Assembly: GCF_041431135.1 (NCBI RefSeq) | Contig: NZ_CP107799.1 | Location: 6,882,001-6,946,000, forward strand | Direction: 5' to 3' | Length of the DNA stretch: 64,000 nucleotides | DNA from: Streptomyces sp. NBC_00554 | GTDB taxonomy: Bacteria > Actinomycetota > Actinomycetes > Streptomycetales > Streptomycetaceae | In this document: piece by piece, positions 33,019-41,536 of the stretch | Layout: each line of letters opens with the position of its first letter | How positions within the stretch are numbered: position 1 is the stretch's first letter | Position numbers and translations under genes: made by a program | The notes under the pieces: generated by a model | Told to the model about the DNA's origin: nothing | The model's database searches: none | What the model saw: the letters and a program-made list of their open reading frames with translations, nothing else

Positions 33019-36000
33019 TCAGACCGCCAGCGGCTCCAGATCCCGGTAGATCCGTCGCTTGATCTCGGCGAACTGCGTCATGCCGTTCTCGTCCCCGAGC
33101 AGCCTGCGCAGCTCCGGGAGAGCCTCGTCGCGCAGCCGGTGGGCCTCGTCCTCGCGGCCGAGCGCGCTCAGTGTGAGCGTGGAGTTGCTGACGACGGCCA
33201 GGGTCTCGGGGTGATGCGGGCCCAGTACGGAACCGAGGGCGTCCACCGCCTTCTTCTCCAGCTCCCGGGCCTCGTCGAACCGCCCCTGGTCGGCCAGCAC
33301 GTTGGCGTAGTTGATGCCGGAGAACAGGGTGTGCGGATGCTGCTCCCCGAGCACCTCCGCCATCCTCGGCACCACCTGGCCGAACACCTCCTCCGCCGCC
33401 GCGGCGTCTCCGCAGCCCCAGTGGAAGATCCCCAGGTTGTTGAGAGCGGCCTGCGTGTACGGGTGGTCCTTGCCCGGCACCTTCACATACTCGGCCAGCG
33501 CCTCCTGGGCCACCTCGCGCGCCGTGTCGCGCTCGTCGGCGGCGAACAGGTCGGCCGCCATGTTGAGGTCGCAGGCGAGGGAGTCCGGAGTCGGCGCCGG
33601 GTACTGGGCCCGGTACTCGGCCCTGGTCGAGGTCGTCAGCCGCCGGGCGTCCTCCAGCTGCCCCGCCCTGCGCAGCGAGACGGCCAGGGACTTCGCGCAC
33701 CTGAGGGTGCCCGGGAAGCTCTTGCCCAGGATGCGCTTGTGCGCGTCGTAGGCGCGCGACAGCAGTGCCACGGACTCGGAGTAGCGGCCGACCTCCCGCA
33801 GGTCGCGGCCGAGACATTCGGCCGAGGACAGGGTGTAGGGGTGGTCGGGCCCCAGCACCTCCGTGCGCCGGTCCAGCGTCTCCTGGTCGAGGGCGCGGGC
33901 GTCGCTGTAGCGGCCCACCATGCGGAATGCCAGCGCGAGGTTGTTGGCCGCACTGAGGGTGCGCCGGTGCGACTCGTGGAAGATCTGGCTGAAGCCCTGG
34001 TGCGCCTCGCGGGCGAGTTCGACCGCGGACCGGTAGGCGCCGAGCGCCGCGAGGTCACTGGCCAGGTTGGACGTCGTGACGTACGTGTGCGGATGCGAGG
34101 GGCCGAGCACGCTGCGCTGGCGCTCCAGGAGTTCCGTGTCTATCTCGCGGGCCTCCACATAGCGCCCCTGGGAACGCAGCACGCTGGCGAGCTGGCAGCG
34201 CAGATACAGGTACTGCACATCGTCCTCGCCGAGCAGCGGCTTCCAGTGCGCGAGCAGGTCCTCGGCACGCTGCTGGGCGTTGGGGAAGTCGCCGCGCTTC
34301 CAGAGGTAGCGGACGCGGTCGATGAGCAGGCGGCGGGCCTCGGCCTCCTTGCAGCTGCGGGCGTCCGACGCGGTGAGGTGCGGCCAGATGACGGCGAAGC
34401 GCGGCCATGTCTCGGGGTCGTCGATGGGCTCGTCGCCGTCGGGGCGGGCACCCGCAAGGACGGTGTGCACCACGTGCCGGGCCTGCCGCTGCTCCTCCTC
34501 GGTCAGCTGGGCGCGGATCACGGCCTGCACCAGCCGGTGGACCTGGATGCTGTTGCTGACCTGGTCGACCTTGGCGAGCGCGAACCGGCCGATCTCACGA
34601 ATGACGCGGCCGAGCAGCAGACTCTCCTGGAGAGCGGGGTCGTACCGCTTGAGGTCGTCGATCATCTCCTTGCTGTACAGCAGCTGCGAGGAGATCTGCT
34701 CGGGGGCGAGAAAAGCGCAGAGCTGGAGCAGACGGACCGACGCAGGTGAACGTTCCTTCAGCCGGGCGATGGAGATGTTCCAGGTCGCGGCCACCGAGTG
34801 GGAGTAGTCGGCGGGCTGGTTGAGCGCCAGCACGTCGGTGGTCTGTTCGGCGAGCTGGCGCAGATAGTCGTCGATAGGGGTGGCCGTCTCCGCCAGCCAG
34901 GCCGCCGTCTGCTCGACCGCCAGGGGCAGGTCGCCCACCGCGTTCGCCACCTTGTCGGCCTCGTCCTCGCTGAGCCCGGAGGCACGCCGGGTGAGGTGCT
35001 CGACGCTCTCGTCGCGCAGGAAGACGTCGATGGGCATGGACGTTCCCTGCTGCGCCCAGGCCTGGTTGCGCGAGGTGATGAGGATGTGTCCGCCGCCGCC
35101 CGTCGGGAAGTAGCGGGAGAGCCTCGCCGGGTCGTCGGCGTTGTCGAAGACGAGTATCCAGCGCTTGGTCGGCAGCCCGCGGGCGAGCATCTGCAACGCC
35201 TCCTGGCCGGCCAGGGTCATGTCCTCGCCGCCCGGTGCACCGATACGGGCGGCCAGTTCGGCGAGTGAGGCGACGATGTCGTCCTCGTGCTCGGCCGAGA
35301 TCCACCACACCAGGTCGTAGTCGGCCATGAAGCGGTGTACGTACTCGATGGCGACCTGCGACTTGCCGACCCCGCCGAGCCCGAACAGCGCCTGGGGCTG
35401 CGGCAGAACGGCGGACACGCCGCCGCCGAGCTGGTCGCGGACCCGGTCCAGGATGAGATTGCGGCCGGTGAAGGTGGTGTTGCGCTGGGGGGCGTTCCAG
35501 ATCGCCGGGGTGTTCCCGGGGAACCGGGGCCCCGAAGGTCCGATGTCGACGGGCTGCGCCGGCACGTCCACGGCGCCAAGGAGCTCGGTGACGCACTGGG
35601 CGTCGTCGAGCCGGTGCAGGTCGACCGGGTTGTGGTCCCGGTACGAGGTGGGCGTGGGGACGTCGTCGACGCGCAGCGAGACCATGGTGCCGTGCACGCC
35701 CTCCGGGTCCGAGTCGCTGAGGGCGCGCCAGATGGCGTCCGCGTACCGGGACTTCTGGAAGGCCTTCGACAGCAGCACGAGGGTGCGCACCGTCGGGTCC
35801 GGGCGTTCGACGGGACCGGTGGATATCTCGTGCAGTGTGACGACGCAGCCGCAGCGCCGCAGGATCGCGTCGGCCCAGTCGGCCCAGGTGCGGTTCTCCG
35901 CCGCGTACGCGAGGACGACATTGGCCGTCGCCGCCAGCGGCCGCCGCCGCAGGAACGCGTCACGGCAGCGCAGCCGCACCGGCTCGGGTACCGGCGGCAG

Positions 36001-36954
36001 CGAGGTGATCTCGCCGTCGGAGATGACGGAGGTGAGCCGTTCGAAGGCGGACAGCAGCGAGTTGGCGATACCGCTCTCGTCGCCGACGGTGGCGAGCGTC
36101 TCCTCGTACGCGTAGTAAGGGCGGTAGGGGATCTCGACGTTGCCCCAGTACGCGGTCAGGTCCTCGGAACCGAGCTCCTCGCCGCCGAGCCCCTTGGGCA
36201 GCCCGTCGAACTTCAGCCGGGCGAGGGCTCGTCCGGCGTCGACCTTCTCCTTCTCGCCCTCGTCGATGCGCATCGGGACGGGCAGCACCCGGATGGTGCG
36301 CTTGCGGTAGCCGTCCTCGACGCTGCGGGCCACGGCGGCCGCGCCGTCCAGCGACTGGTCGCTGAGCGTGAAGCAGTCCACGAGCACGTCGGGCATCTGG
36401 ATGGTGCAGATGTCGGCGTTGTCGGACAGCCCGGTCCGGCTGTCGATCAGGACGTAGTCGTAACTGGCCTTCATGTCGTCGCGCAGCGCGTCGAGGAACA
36501 GCCCGCCGCCGAGCCGTTCGTAGAAGTTGTCCCACTCGAAGGAGGACACGGTCGCCGAGTACGAGCGGTCCTGGCGGCCGGCGGACAGGAAGTCGAGCGA
36601 ACCGCCGTCCTGGAAGCGCAGTCCGAGGCGCTCGGGGGTGAGCGAGATGGCGTGCTGCTCGACATGCGCGTAGTCGAGGTGCCAGGCGCCGGAGCGCTGG
36701 GGTCCGGTGGTCGCGGCCCAGGCGTAGTCGTGGATCAGATTGATGACACCGGTGGTGGCCGCGAGCGCGTTGGGATCGAGGAAGGGGTGGAAGAAGCGGT
36801 GCAGCCCCGGAGCCTCCAGGTCCCAGTCGACGGCCAGCACACGCTTGCCGTTGGCCGCGAGGATCCACGCAGTGTTGGCCAGGGCCATCGTGCGCCCTGT
36901 GCCGCCTTTGTACGAGTAGAAGGTGATGATGCGTCCGTCCTGCTCCGCCGTCAT
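33019..36954 (-). CDS. fxsT: FxsT: ParA-like, TIR-like, NB-ARC and TPR protein of the FxSxx-COOH system
   Basis: This 1311-residue protein is built in four parts. Residues 1-340 are a ParA/SIMIBI ATPase with deviant Walker A YKGGTGRT (15-22) and VDWDLEAPG (42-50). About 345-465 is TIR-like (NVVLAYAAENRTWADWADAI). About 500-790 is an NB-ARC/STAND ATPase with FGLGGVGKSQVA (near 525), RWILVFDNADD and HILITSRNQAW. The remainder is tetratricopeptide repeats with LGPDHPYTL-type units. FxsT is the conserved large partner of FxSxx-COOH RiPP loci. The layout resembles immune receptors of the NLR type. Its ATG overlaps the fxsC stop. It probably acts in the cytosol as a switch; the trigger is unknown. 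Confidence 0.9.
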   Translation of the reverse strand: MTAEQDGRIITFYSYKGGTGRTMALANTAWILAANGKRVLAVDWDLEAPGLHRFFHPFLDPNALAATTGVINLIHDYAWAATTGPQRSGAWHLDYAHVEQHAISLTPERLGLRFQDGGSLDFLSAGRQDRSYSATVSSFEWDNFYERLGGGLFLDALRDDMKASYDYVLIDSRTGLSDNADICTIQMPDVLVDCFTLSDQSLDGAAAVARSVEDGYRKRTIRVLPVPMRIDEGEKEKVDAGRALARLKFDGLPKGLGGEELGSEDLTAYWGNVEIPYRPYYAYEETLATVGDESGIANSLLSAFERLTSVISDGEITSLPPVPEPVRLRCRDAFLRRRPLAATANVVLAYAAENRTWADWADAILRRCGCVVTLHEISTGPVERPDPTVRTLVLLSKAFQKSRYADAIWRALSDSDPEGVHGTMVSLRVDDVPTPTSYRDHNPVDLHRLDDAQCVTELLGAVDVPAQPVDIGPSGPRFPGNTPAIWNAPQRNTTFTGRNLILDRVRDQLGGGVSAVLPQPQALFGLGGVGKSQVAIEYVHRFMADYDLVWWISAEHEDDIVASLAELAARIGAPGGEDMTLAGQEALQMLARGLPTKRWILVFDNADDPARLSRYFPTGGGGHILITSRNQAWAQQGTSMPIDVFLRDESVEHLTRRASGLSEDEADKVANAVGDLPLAVEQTAAWLAETATPIDDYLRQLAEQTTDVLALNQPADYSHSVAATWNISIARLKERSPASVRLLQLCAFLAPEQISSQLLYSKEMIDDLKRYDPALQESLLLGRVIREIGRFALAKVDQVSNSIQVHRLVQAVIRAQLTEEEQRQARHVVHTVLAGARPDGDEPIDDPETWPRFAVIWPHLTASDARSCKEAEARRLLIDRVRYLWKRGDFPNAQQRAEDLLAHWKPLLGEDDVQYLYLRCQLASVLRSQGRYVEAREIDTELLERQRSVLGPSHPHTYVTTSNLASDLAALGAYRSAVELAREAHQGFSQIFHESHRRTLSAANNLALAFRMVGRYSDARALDQETLDRRTEVLGPDHPYTLSSAECLGRDLREVGRYSESVALLSRAYDAHKRILGKSFPGTLRCAKSLAVSLRRAGQLEDARRLTTSTRAEYRAQYPAPTPDSLACDLNMAADLFAADERDTAREVAQEALAEYVKVPGKDHPYTQAALNNLGIFHWGCGDAAAAEEVFGQVVPRMAEVLGEQHPHTLFSGINYANVLADQGRFDEARELEKKAVDALGSVLGPHHPETLAVVSNSTLTLSALGREDEAHRLRDEALPELRRLLGDENGMTQFAEIKRRIYRDLEPLAV

Positions 36955-38282
36955 GCTTCTTCTCCTCCGTATTCGGATCCGCCATCGGGGAGCGGCGGGT
37001 GGGTGGGGCCTGTCAGGCGGGGCCTGGGGATCGACGGGCCCGGTGGCGGATACGCCTTGGCATGCTTGAGGTACTGCCGGGTCGCGTGGGCGACGACGGT
37101 GGGGAGTACGTCGGTGAAGGCCTTCAGGGTCGGCACGCCGTTGACCGCGAGCCGGCTGTCGGTGCGCCTGCCCCGGTCCAGGATCAGCGGCAGGGTCCGC
37201 TCCAGTTCCTCGGTGAGCTTCTGGCCCTCGGCGCCGTGACACTGGATGTCGGCCCGGTTCCAGGGGACGACCGCACTGACCCAGGGGCGGGCGTTCGCGT
37301 CGAACGCCTTGAGCCTGCGCCGCCGTTCCTCGTCGGTCAGCGCCCACCGGTCGATGAGCAGAATGCCGGGGTGGCTCGTCGGCGACTTGTCGCCGGCATC
37401 GGCGTCGTCCGCGTCGTCCGGCGGCGGGTCCGCACCGGGGTCCTCGTCGTCGAAGGAGGACACCGTGATCCGGTAGTCGAGCGACCGGACCAGCTCCTCG
37501 GCGAGCGCGGGCAGCGGCCGGGCCGAATGGTAGGGGTTCCAGTCCTGGGCGTCCTCGCCGTACGGGCGGACGTCGCGGTGCTCGGGAACGCTGTGCCGGG
37601 TGGGTGCGGCCACCGTCAGATGGATACGCCGGGGGCCCTCGCCGCGTGGCTTGAAAGCGCTGGGCGTCCGCTCGTGGGCGCGGGGCCTGCTGGAGGGCAG
37701 CGGCGACTCGTGTGCGACCCGCACGATCCGCTGGGCCAGCCCGAGAACGGTCTCCTCGTACTCGTCGTGCAGCCGGTTGAGTTTGATCAGCCCGTAGATC
37801 CCGTTCGCCGCGTACCGGTCCCCGAAGGCACCGTGGTCGACGTGGATGTGCCGTACGGAGTCCGGGAGTTGGGCGAAATCGATGTGCGTCCACAGGGCGG
37901 GGACAATGGCTGTACCGGCACTGGCACCGGTGGCCCGCGCCCGCAGAATGCGCTCGTTGAACGCGAACCATTCCCGACCGCAGCTCTCGCTCGTGAAGTA
38001 GCGCGGTGAAAAAAGTGGAACGAAGACCCGGCAGGTCGCGAGATTCTCACTGAGTTTCTCCGGCCACCCGTCCCCCGACCGCATCTCCCGGTCCATGAAA
38101 CCCGCGGGAGCACCGGCCGGAAGATCCGTGAGCGCCATGATGTGGTCGCACAGATCAGTGAAGAGCACATGCACCCAGTGATCGGGATCGCCTCCGTGCG
38201 GCCCCCAGGGTGGCGTATGGGCGTAACTCAGAAAGAAATACGGCCGGTTGTCCGAAGCCCGTTCCCGTTCAGGTGTGTCCAC
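36951..38282 (-). CDS. fxsC: FxsC: TIR-like protein of the FxSxx-COOH system
   Basis: About 443 residues. The N-terminal TIR-like domain begins RPYFFLSYAHTPPWGPHG and contains VFVPLFSPRYFTSESCGREW, where E104 lies at the position of the catalytic Glu in NAD-cleaving TIR domains. An acidic linker (DDADDADAGD) follows, then the FxsC C-terminal domain (ILLIDRWAL, AVVPWNRADIQC, ATRQYLKHAKAYPPPGP). GTG 38282 is chosen for its AGGGGGG ribosome site; a TTG at 38336 is the alternative. 239 bp separate it from fxsB, so an internal promoter is possible. NADase activity is inferred. Confidence 0.88.
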   Translation of the reverse strand: MDTPERERASDNRPYFFLSYAHTPPWGPHGGDPDHWVHVLFTDLCDHIMALTDLPAGAPAGFMDREMRSGDGWPEKLSENLATCRVFVPLFSPRYFTSESCGREWFAFNERILRARATGASAGTAIVPALWTHIDFAQLPDSVRHIHVDHGAFGDRYAANGIYGLIKLNRLHDEYEETVLGLAQRIVRVAHESPLPSSRPRAHERTPSAFKPRGEGPRRIHLTVAAPTRHSVPEHRDVRPYGEDAQDWNPYHSARPLPALAEELVRSLDYRITVSSFDDEDPGADPPPDDADDADAGDKSPTSHPGILLIDRWALTDEERRRRLKAFDANARPWVSAVVPWNRADIQCHGAEGQKLTEELERTLPLILDRGRRTDSRLAVNGVPTLKAFTDVLPTVVAHATRQYLKHAKAYPPPGPSIPRPRLTGPTHPPLPDGGSEYGGEEA

Positions 38283-38521
38283 GCGCCCCCCTGCTGACTG
38301 ATGAACCCCCTGGGGGATGTCATCGAGCCGGAACAAACAATGTGCCCGACGCCCTGCCCACGCGTGCCGTTTGTTTCACGTCATTCACTGGCGATATCCG
38401 GACATCCGGGCGCCGGTGAGGTCGACGACCACCTACATGTCCCGAAGAGTGACGTCCTTCCCGGCCAAAGCGCCGGACCGTCAACTCCCAGGACGGGGTG
38501 GAGAGTTCATGGGCGGCCGCC

Positions 38522-40756
38522 TCAGGCCAGCTCGTGCGCCTTCGCCCGTTCCTCCCACTCCGCCCACAGCTGCTCGACCAGAGCGGCTCCGCTCTCGGTG
38601 AGGTCCCGTTCGGGCAGCGCGGACAGTTCGGTGAGCGTGCTGCGGGCCCGCTCCAGGGCGTCCGCCCGTGATCGCGCCTCCGGGCGTTCTCCGGGCGGTG
38701 GGCTGCAGGCCGCCGTGCCGATCGCCTCACAGGCGGCTTCGAGCAGCCGCCCCGCCCCGCTGCCCGCAAGGGCCAGGTCCGTCGTCTCCCGAAGGCCGGT
38801 GAACCTGGCCAGGTGCCCGAGCCTCGGCAGGTGCAGCAGGAACTCCTCCGGCTCCAGGTCGACGGCCACGCCCAGCGCGCCGGGACCGTGCTCGCCGAGC
38901 CGGAGACCCGAACCGGCCTCCAACGGCGTCACGGTCGTCACGGTGAGCGCGTTGACGTCACTCCGCCAGCCGGGCATCCGCTCGTCCATCAGCTCCTGCG
39001 CCCGCACGACCCGCTTGCGGAACACGCGGCGCTCGCCGGGGTCCAGGGGAGGAGCGACGGGGACGGGGTAGCAGTCGCGGTAGGGATCGGTGTCGTCGAT
39101 CACCAGCGTGGGGCCCATGGGTGTCAGAGGCCGCCAGTCCGGGGGGTTGTTCTCCTCGTCCGGCCGCACGGACAGGGTGTCCTGCCCGCCGGTGCCGTGG
39201 TGCACACGGAAACCGTCCGTCGTCACCTCCACCTCGATCCGGCCGGACCCCGGCAGCGTCAGGGTGCCCAGCGTCGGAAGGTGCAGCTCCGTGTCCCGCT
39301 GCTGCCACGACAGGGTCACGGCGGAACCTGCCCGTACGGCCGCAGCGACGACCAGGGATGCGAGGTGGGCCGTGTCGGCGGGGCCGCCCCAGGCGCGGCG
39401 CAGCGCCGTGCGTACGTACGGATGCGTCAGGACCGTGTTCAGATGCGGGGCGCAGTGCGTGTCTCCGTCCAGTAGCAGGAGGGCCGCCCACACCTCGCCC
39501 CAGTCGTCGTCCTGGTCCGTGCCGCGGTCGTTCAGAGTGGCCAGCAGCTCGCGGGTCAACTCCTGCTGTGCGTAACGGAGTTCTTCGCCGTCGTGCACAG
39601 TGGGGGACAGCGCCCGATCGGTGATCCGCTCGGCGACACCCTCGATGAAGCCGCGCAGGTCCGCGCAGAACACGGACGGGTTGTCGAAGCCGCTGCCGGT
39701 GCGGTACCGGTGTGCGTAGAGCCCGCCGCCGCAGGAGTCCAGGACCGGGCACTTCCGGCAGGTCTCGCTGACGCCCTGGATGCCCAACTGCCGGTCGCGC
39801 ACACCGGGATGCTGGGCGAACTCCTCGAAGGTGTGGTGGAAGACGTCGTATCCGGTGGCGGGAGCTCCCGCGTAGGCGGTCTTGAGCGAGTCGGCCTGCT
39901 CGAAGGCGCCGTCGGTCTCCACCACCGCGAGATCGGAGGGGGCCAGGCCCATCGCCTCCGTCAGACTCGGACCGCCGCGCAGCGTGCTGAGCACGGAGTC
40001 GAAGGTTCTTACCGGCACCCGGCGCCCCTGCTCCTCCCAGCGATCGAAGATCTTGAGGAGCCAGTCGGCGTACGGGGTCTTCGATTCCGTGGATCCGAGG
40101 AGGTTGGACGGCCAGGCGGGCGGGGGGTTGTCCCAAGTGGAATGCGGAAGCAGATAATCAATACGGGGCGGATCCAGCGCAGTGAGCGCATCGTGCACCG
40201 TGACGGGATCATTCGTCACGTCCACGGTGCACAGCAGTCCGACATAGTGGTGCCGGAATTCGGGAGTCCGCAGAAGGTCGATCCCGCGCAGCACCCGGTC
40301 GTAACTGCTGCGGCCCCGGCGGTCCAGCCGGTGACGGTCATTGGCGACCTGGTCTCCGTCGAGGGAGACGCTGACCTTCAGATCGAATTCGTCGAAGATC
40401 TCCAAATGCTGTCTTCGTAGCAGCATGCCATTGGTGTGCATGCGGAGATCCAGAGTGGTGATCGGGGCGAGAGCGCGGGTGAGTTCCTCACAGATATGGC
40501 GCAGGCGGGCCGGACCTACGAGGAGGGGCTCACCGCCGTGCAGAATTACTGAGAAGGAATCGATTCTCTGGGCTTCCGCATAGCCCGAAAGGCGCTTCGC
40601 GACCTGCGCGACCGTTTCTTCGGAGATCACGGCCGGCCGTGTTTTCCAGCTCTGGTCCGCATGTTCGTACATGTAGCAGTGATCGCACGCCAGATTGCAC
40701 CGGCTGTGGATCTTCAGGACCAGTTCCTGGATGTTGGTCGCGTCACTATAGGGCAC
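38522..40756 (-). CDS. fxsB: FxsB: radical SAM/SPASM peptide maturase with a fused, apparently degenerate HExxH-type domain
   Basis: This 744-residue protein starts at GTG 40756. The radical SAM cluster motif is C20-C24-C27 (SRCNLACDHCYMYEH). A SPASM-type cysteine set follows (CRKCPVLDSCGGG and FCADL, residues about 335-370). FxsB proteins make cyclophane crosslinks in the precursor peptide. The C-terminal half (about 400-744) resembles the HExxH hydroxylase-type domain fused to some FxsB proteins, but near residue 635 it reads EEFLLHLPRLGHLARF, without HExxH. The maturase part looks intact; the second domain is probably inactive. It lies 139 bp after fxsA. Confidence 0.9.
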   Translation of the reverse strand: MPYSDATNIQELVLKIHSRCNLACDHCYMYEHADQSWKTRPAVISEETVAQVAKRLSGYAEAQRIDSFSVILHGGEPLLVGPARLRHICEELTRALAPITTLDLRMHTNGMLLRRQHLEIFDEFDLKVSVSLDGDQVANDRHRLDRRGRSSYDRVLRGIDLLRTPEFRHHYVGLLCTVDVTNDPVTVHDALTALDPPRIDYLLPHSTWDNPPPAWPSNLLGSTESKTPYADWLLKIFDRWEEQGRRVPVRTFDSVLSTLRGGPSLTEAMGLAPSDLAVVETDGAFEQADSLKTAYAGAPATGYDVFHHTFEEFAQHPGVRDRQLGIQGVSETCRKCPVLDSCGGGLYAHRYRTGSGFDNPSVFCADLRGFIEGVAERITDRALSPTVHDGEELRYAQQELTRELLATLNDRGTDQDDDWGEVWAALLLLDGDTHCAPHLNTVLTHPYVRTALRRAWGGPADTAHLASLVVAAAVRAGSAVTLSWQQRDTELHLPTLGTLTLPGSGRIEVEVTTDGFRVHHGTGGQDTLSVRPDEENNPPDWRPLTPMGPTLVIDDTDPYRDCYPVPVAPPLDPGERRVFRKRVVRAQELMDERMPGWRSDVNALTVTTVTPLEAGSGLRLGEHGPGALGVAVDLEPEEFLLHLPRLGHLARFTGLRETTDLALAGSGAGRLLEAACEAIGTAACSPPPGERPEARSRADALERARSTLTELSALPERDLTESGAALVEQLWAEWEERAKAHELA

Positions 40757-40871
40757 TTGGCACAGCGAAGGGGGCGGCGGGGGGCGCTGTCAAGTCAACG
40801 TTGTGCCAAAGGAGTTGGCGCCGGGCGTACGCCCCTGGGGTTCCCGGCGCGCCGGGGCGCGGGAACCCCAG
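40757..40871 (-). promoter_or_regulatory. Two hairpins between fxsA and fxsB
   Basis: The first is an 8-bp pair TTGGCACA (40757-40764) with TGTGCCAA (40802-40809), placed exactly at the fxsB start codon, where no strong ribosome site is seen. The second is a perfect 12-bp stem CTGGGGTTCCCG (40835-40846) with CGGGAACCCCAG (40860-40871), next to a palindrome GGGCGTACGCCC (40823-40834). They fit partial termination and translation control that keep the enzyme below the precursor peptide. Confidence 0.7.
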
Positions 40872-40895
40872 GTCATGAAGCCTGGTGCTGCCTTT

Positions 40896-41078
40896 TCACA
40901 GCCCCGCGTTGAAATGCGGGTTCTTGGAGTGCGCTCCGGCGATGTCGGTGAGCCGTCCGGTCGAACGCGCGACGGCGGTGGTGCGGGTGTTGACGGCCGA
41001 CAGTGGTGTGGGCCGCTTGTGCGTCGCCCGGGAGTCGGCCGAGTCGCGCTGGATCGTCGTCATGCCCCTGGTGTTCAT
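40896..41078 (-). CDS. fxsA: FxsA-type RiPP precursor, C-terminus FNAGL
   Basis: This 60-residue peptide lies directly upstream of fxsB on the same strand. It is Thr/Arg/Ser-rich without membrane segment and ends ...GAHSKNPHFNAGL. FxSxx-COOH precursors end with Phe-x-Ser-x-x at the very C-terminus; here Ala replaces Ser (Phe-Asn-Ala-Gly-Leu). The Phe is the expected crosslinked residue. The preceding part is the leader. Start codon ATG 41078 or ATG 41063; a GGAGC element lies 13 bases before the first. The gene is too short and odd in composition to call without the fxsB neighbour. Confidence 0.8.
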   Translation of the reverse strand: MNTRGMTTIQRDSADSRATHKRPTPLSAVNTRTTAVARSTGRLTDIAGAHSKNPHFNAGL

Positions 41079-41536
41079 GGCTGTCTCTTGCTCCGTTTTC
41101 TGACTAAAGGCTCAGCCGGGTCGGGCTCGCCGCAAGTGGGGACTTCCAACGGTTGAGACCTGAGACAGTCTGAGACCTGAGAAGGGCTGGTGAGCGGGAC
41201 CTTACCGTAAGAAACACGCCACGGCTCGGCAGTCTGTGGAGCTCTCCACGCATGCTCAAGTATGGGGGTGACCAGCGAGAGCAGCCATTCCTGGTCCGAC
41301 GTCCATATACGGGGCGGAATCTCTACCTCCGGTTTCTCTTGGAGCTGATTACGAGACGCGGGTCCGTCGGAGTGAGTGACTCGTTCCGGTCATATTCACT
41401 CGGTATGTGCGGCCGGGTGATACGGCTGGGAAGCGGGAAAAGGAGAGAGACGTCAGTTCGGCAGGTGCAGGGGGAGCATTGCGGTGACGACCGACCGACC
41501 GGCCGGACGGGGCCGGGCGGTGTGCCGTCGCCGGAT
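41079..41536. other. Control region upstream of fxsA
   Basis: This stretch of 458 bases has no convincing gene. It is richer in A/T than its neighbours around 41240-41410, which fits a promoter region for fxsA on the minus strand. It holds two direct copies of GAGACCTGAGA (41155-41165, 41172-41182), 17 bp apart, about 80 bp upstream of the fxsA start. It also separates the RiPP genes from the sensor kinase, so fxsA-T probably have their own promoter. Confidence 0.6.

Noticed and set aside
36955..37971. N-terminal extension of fxsT back to 37971
   Set aside because: It is Arg/Pro-rich and overlaps fxsC in another frame; the ATG at 36954, coupled to the fxsC stop and followed at once by the ParA domain, is better.
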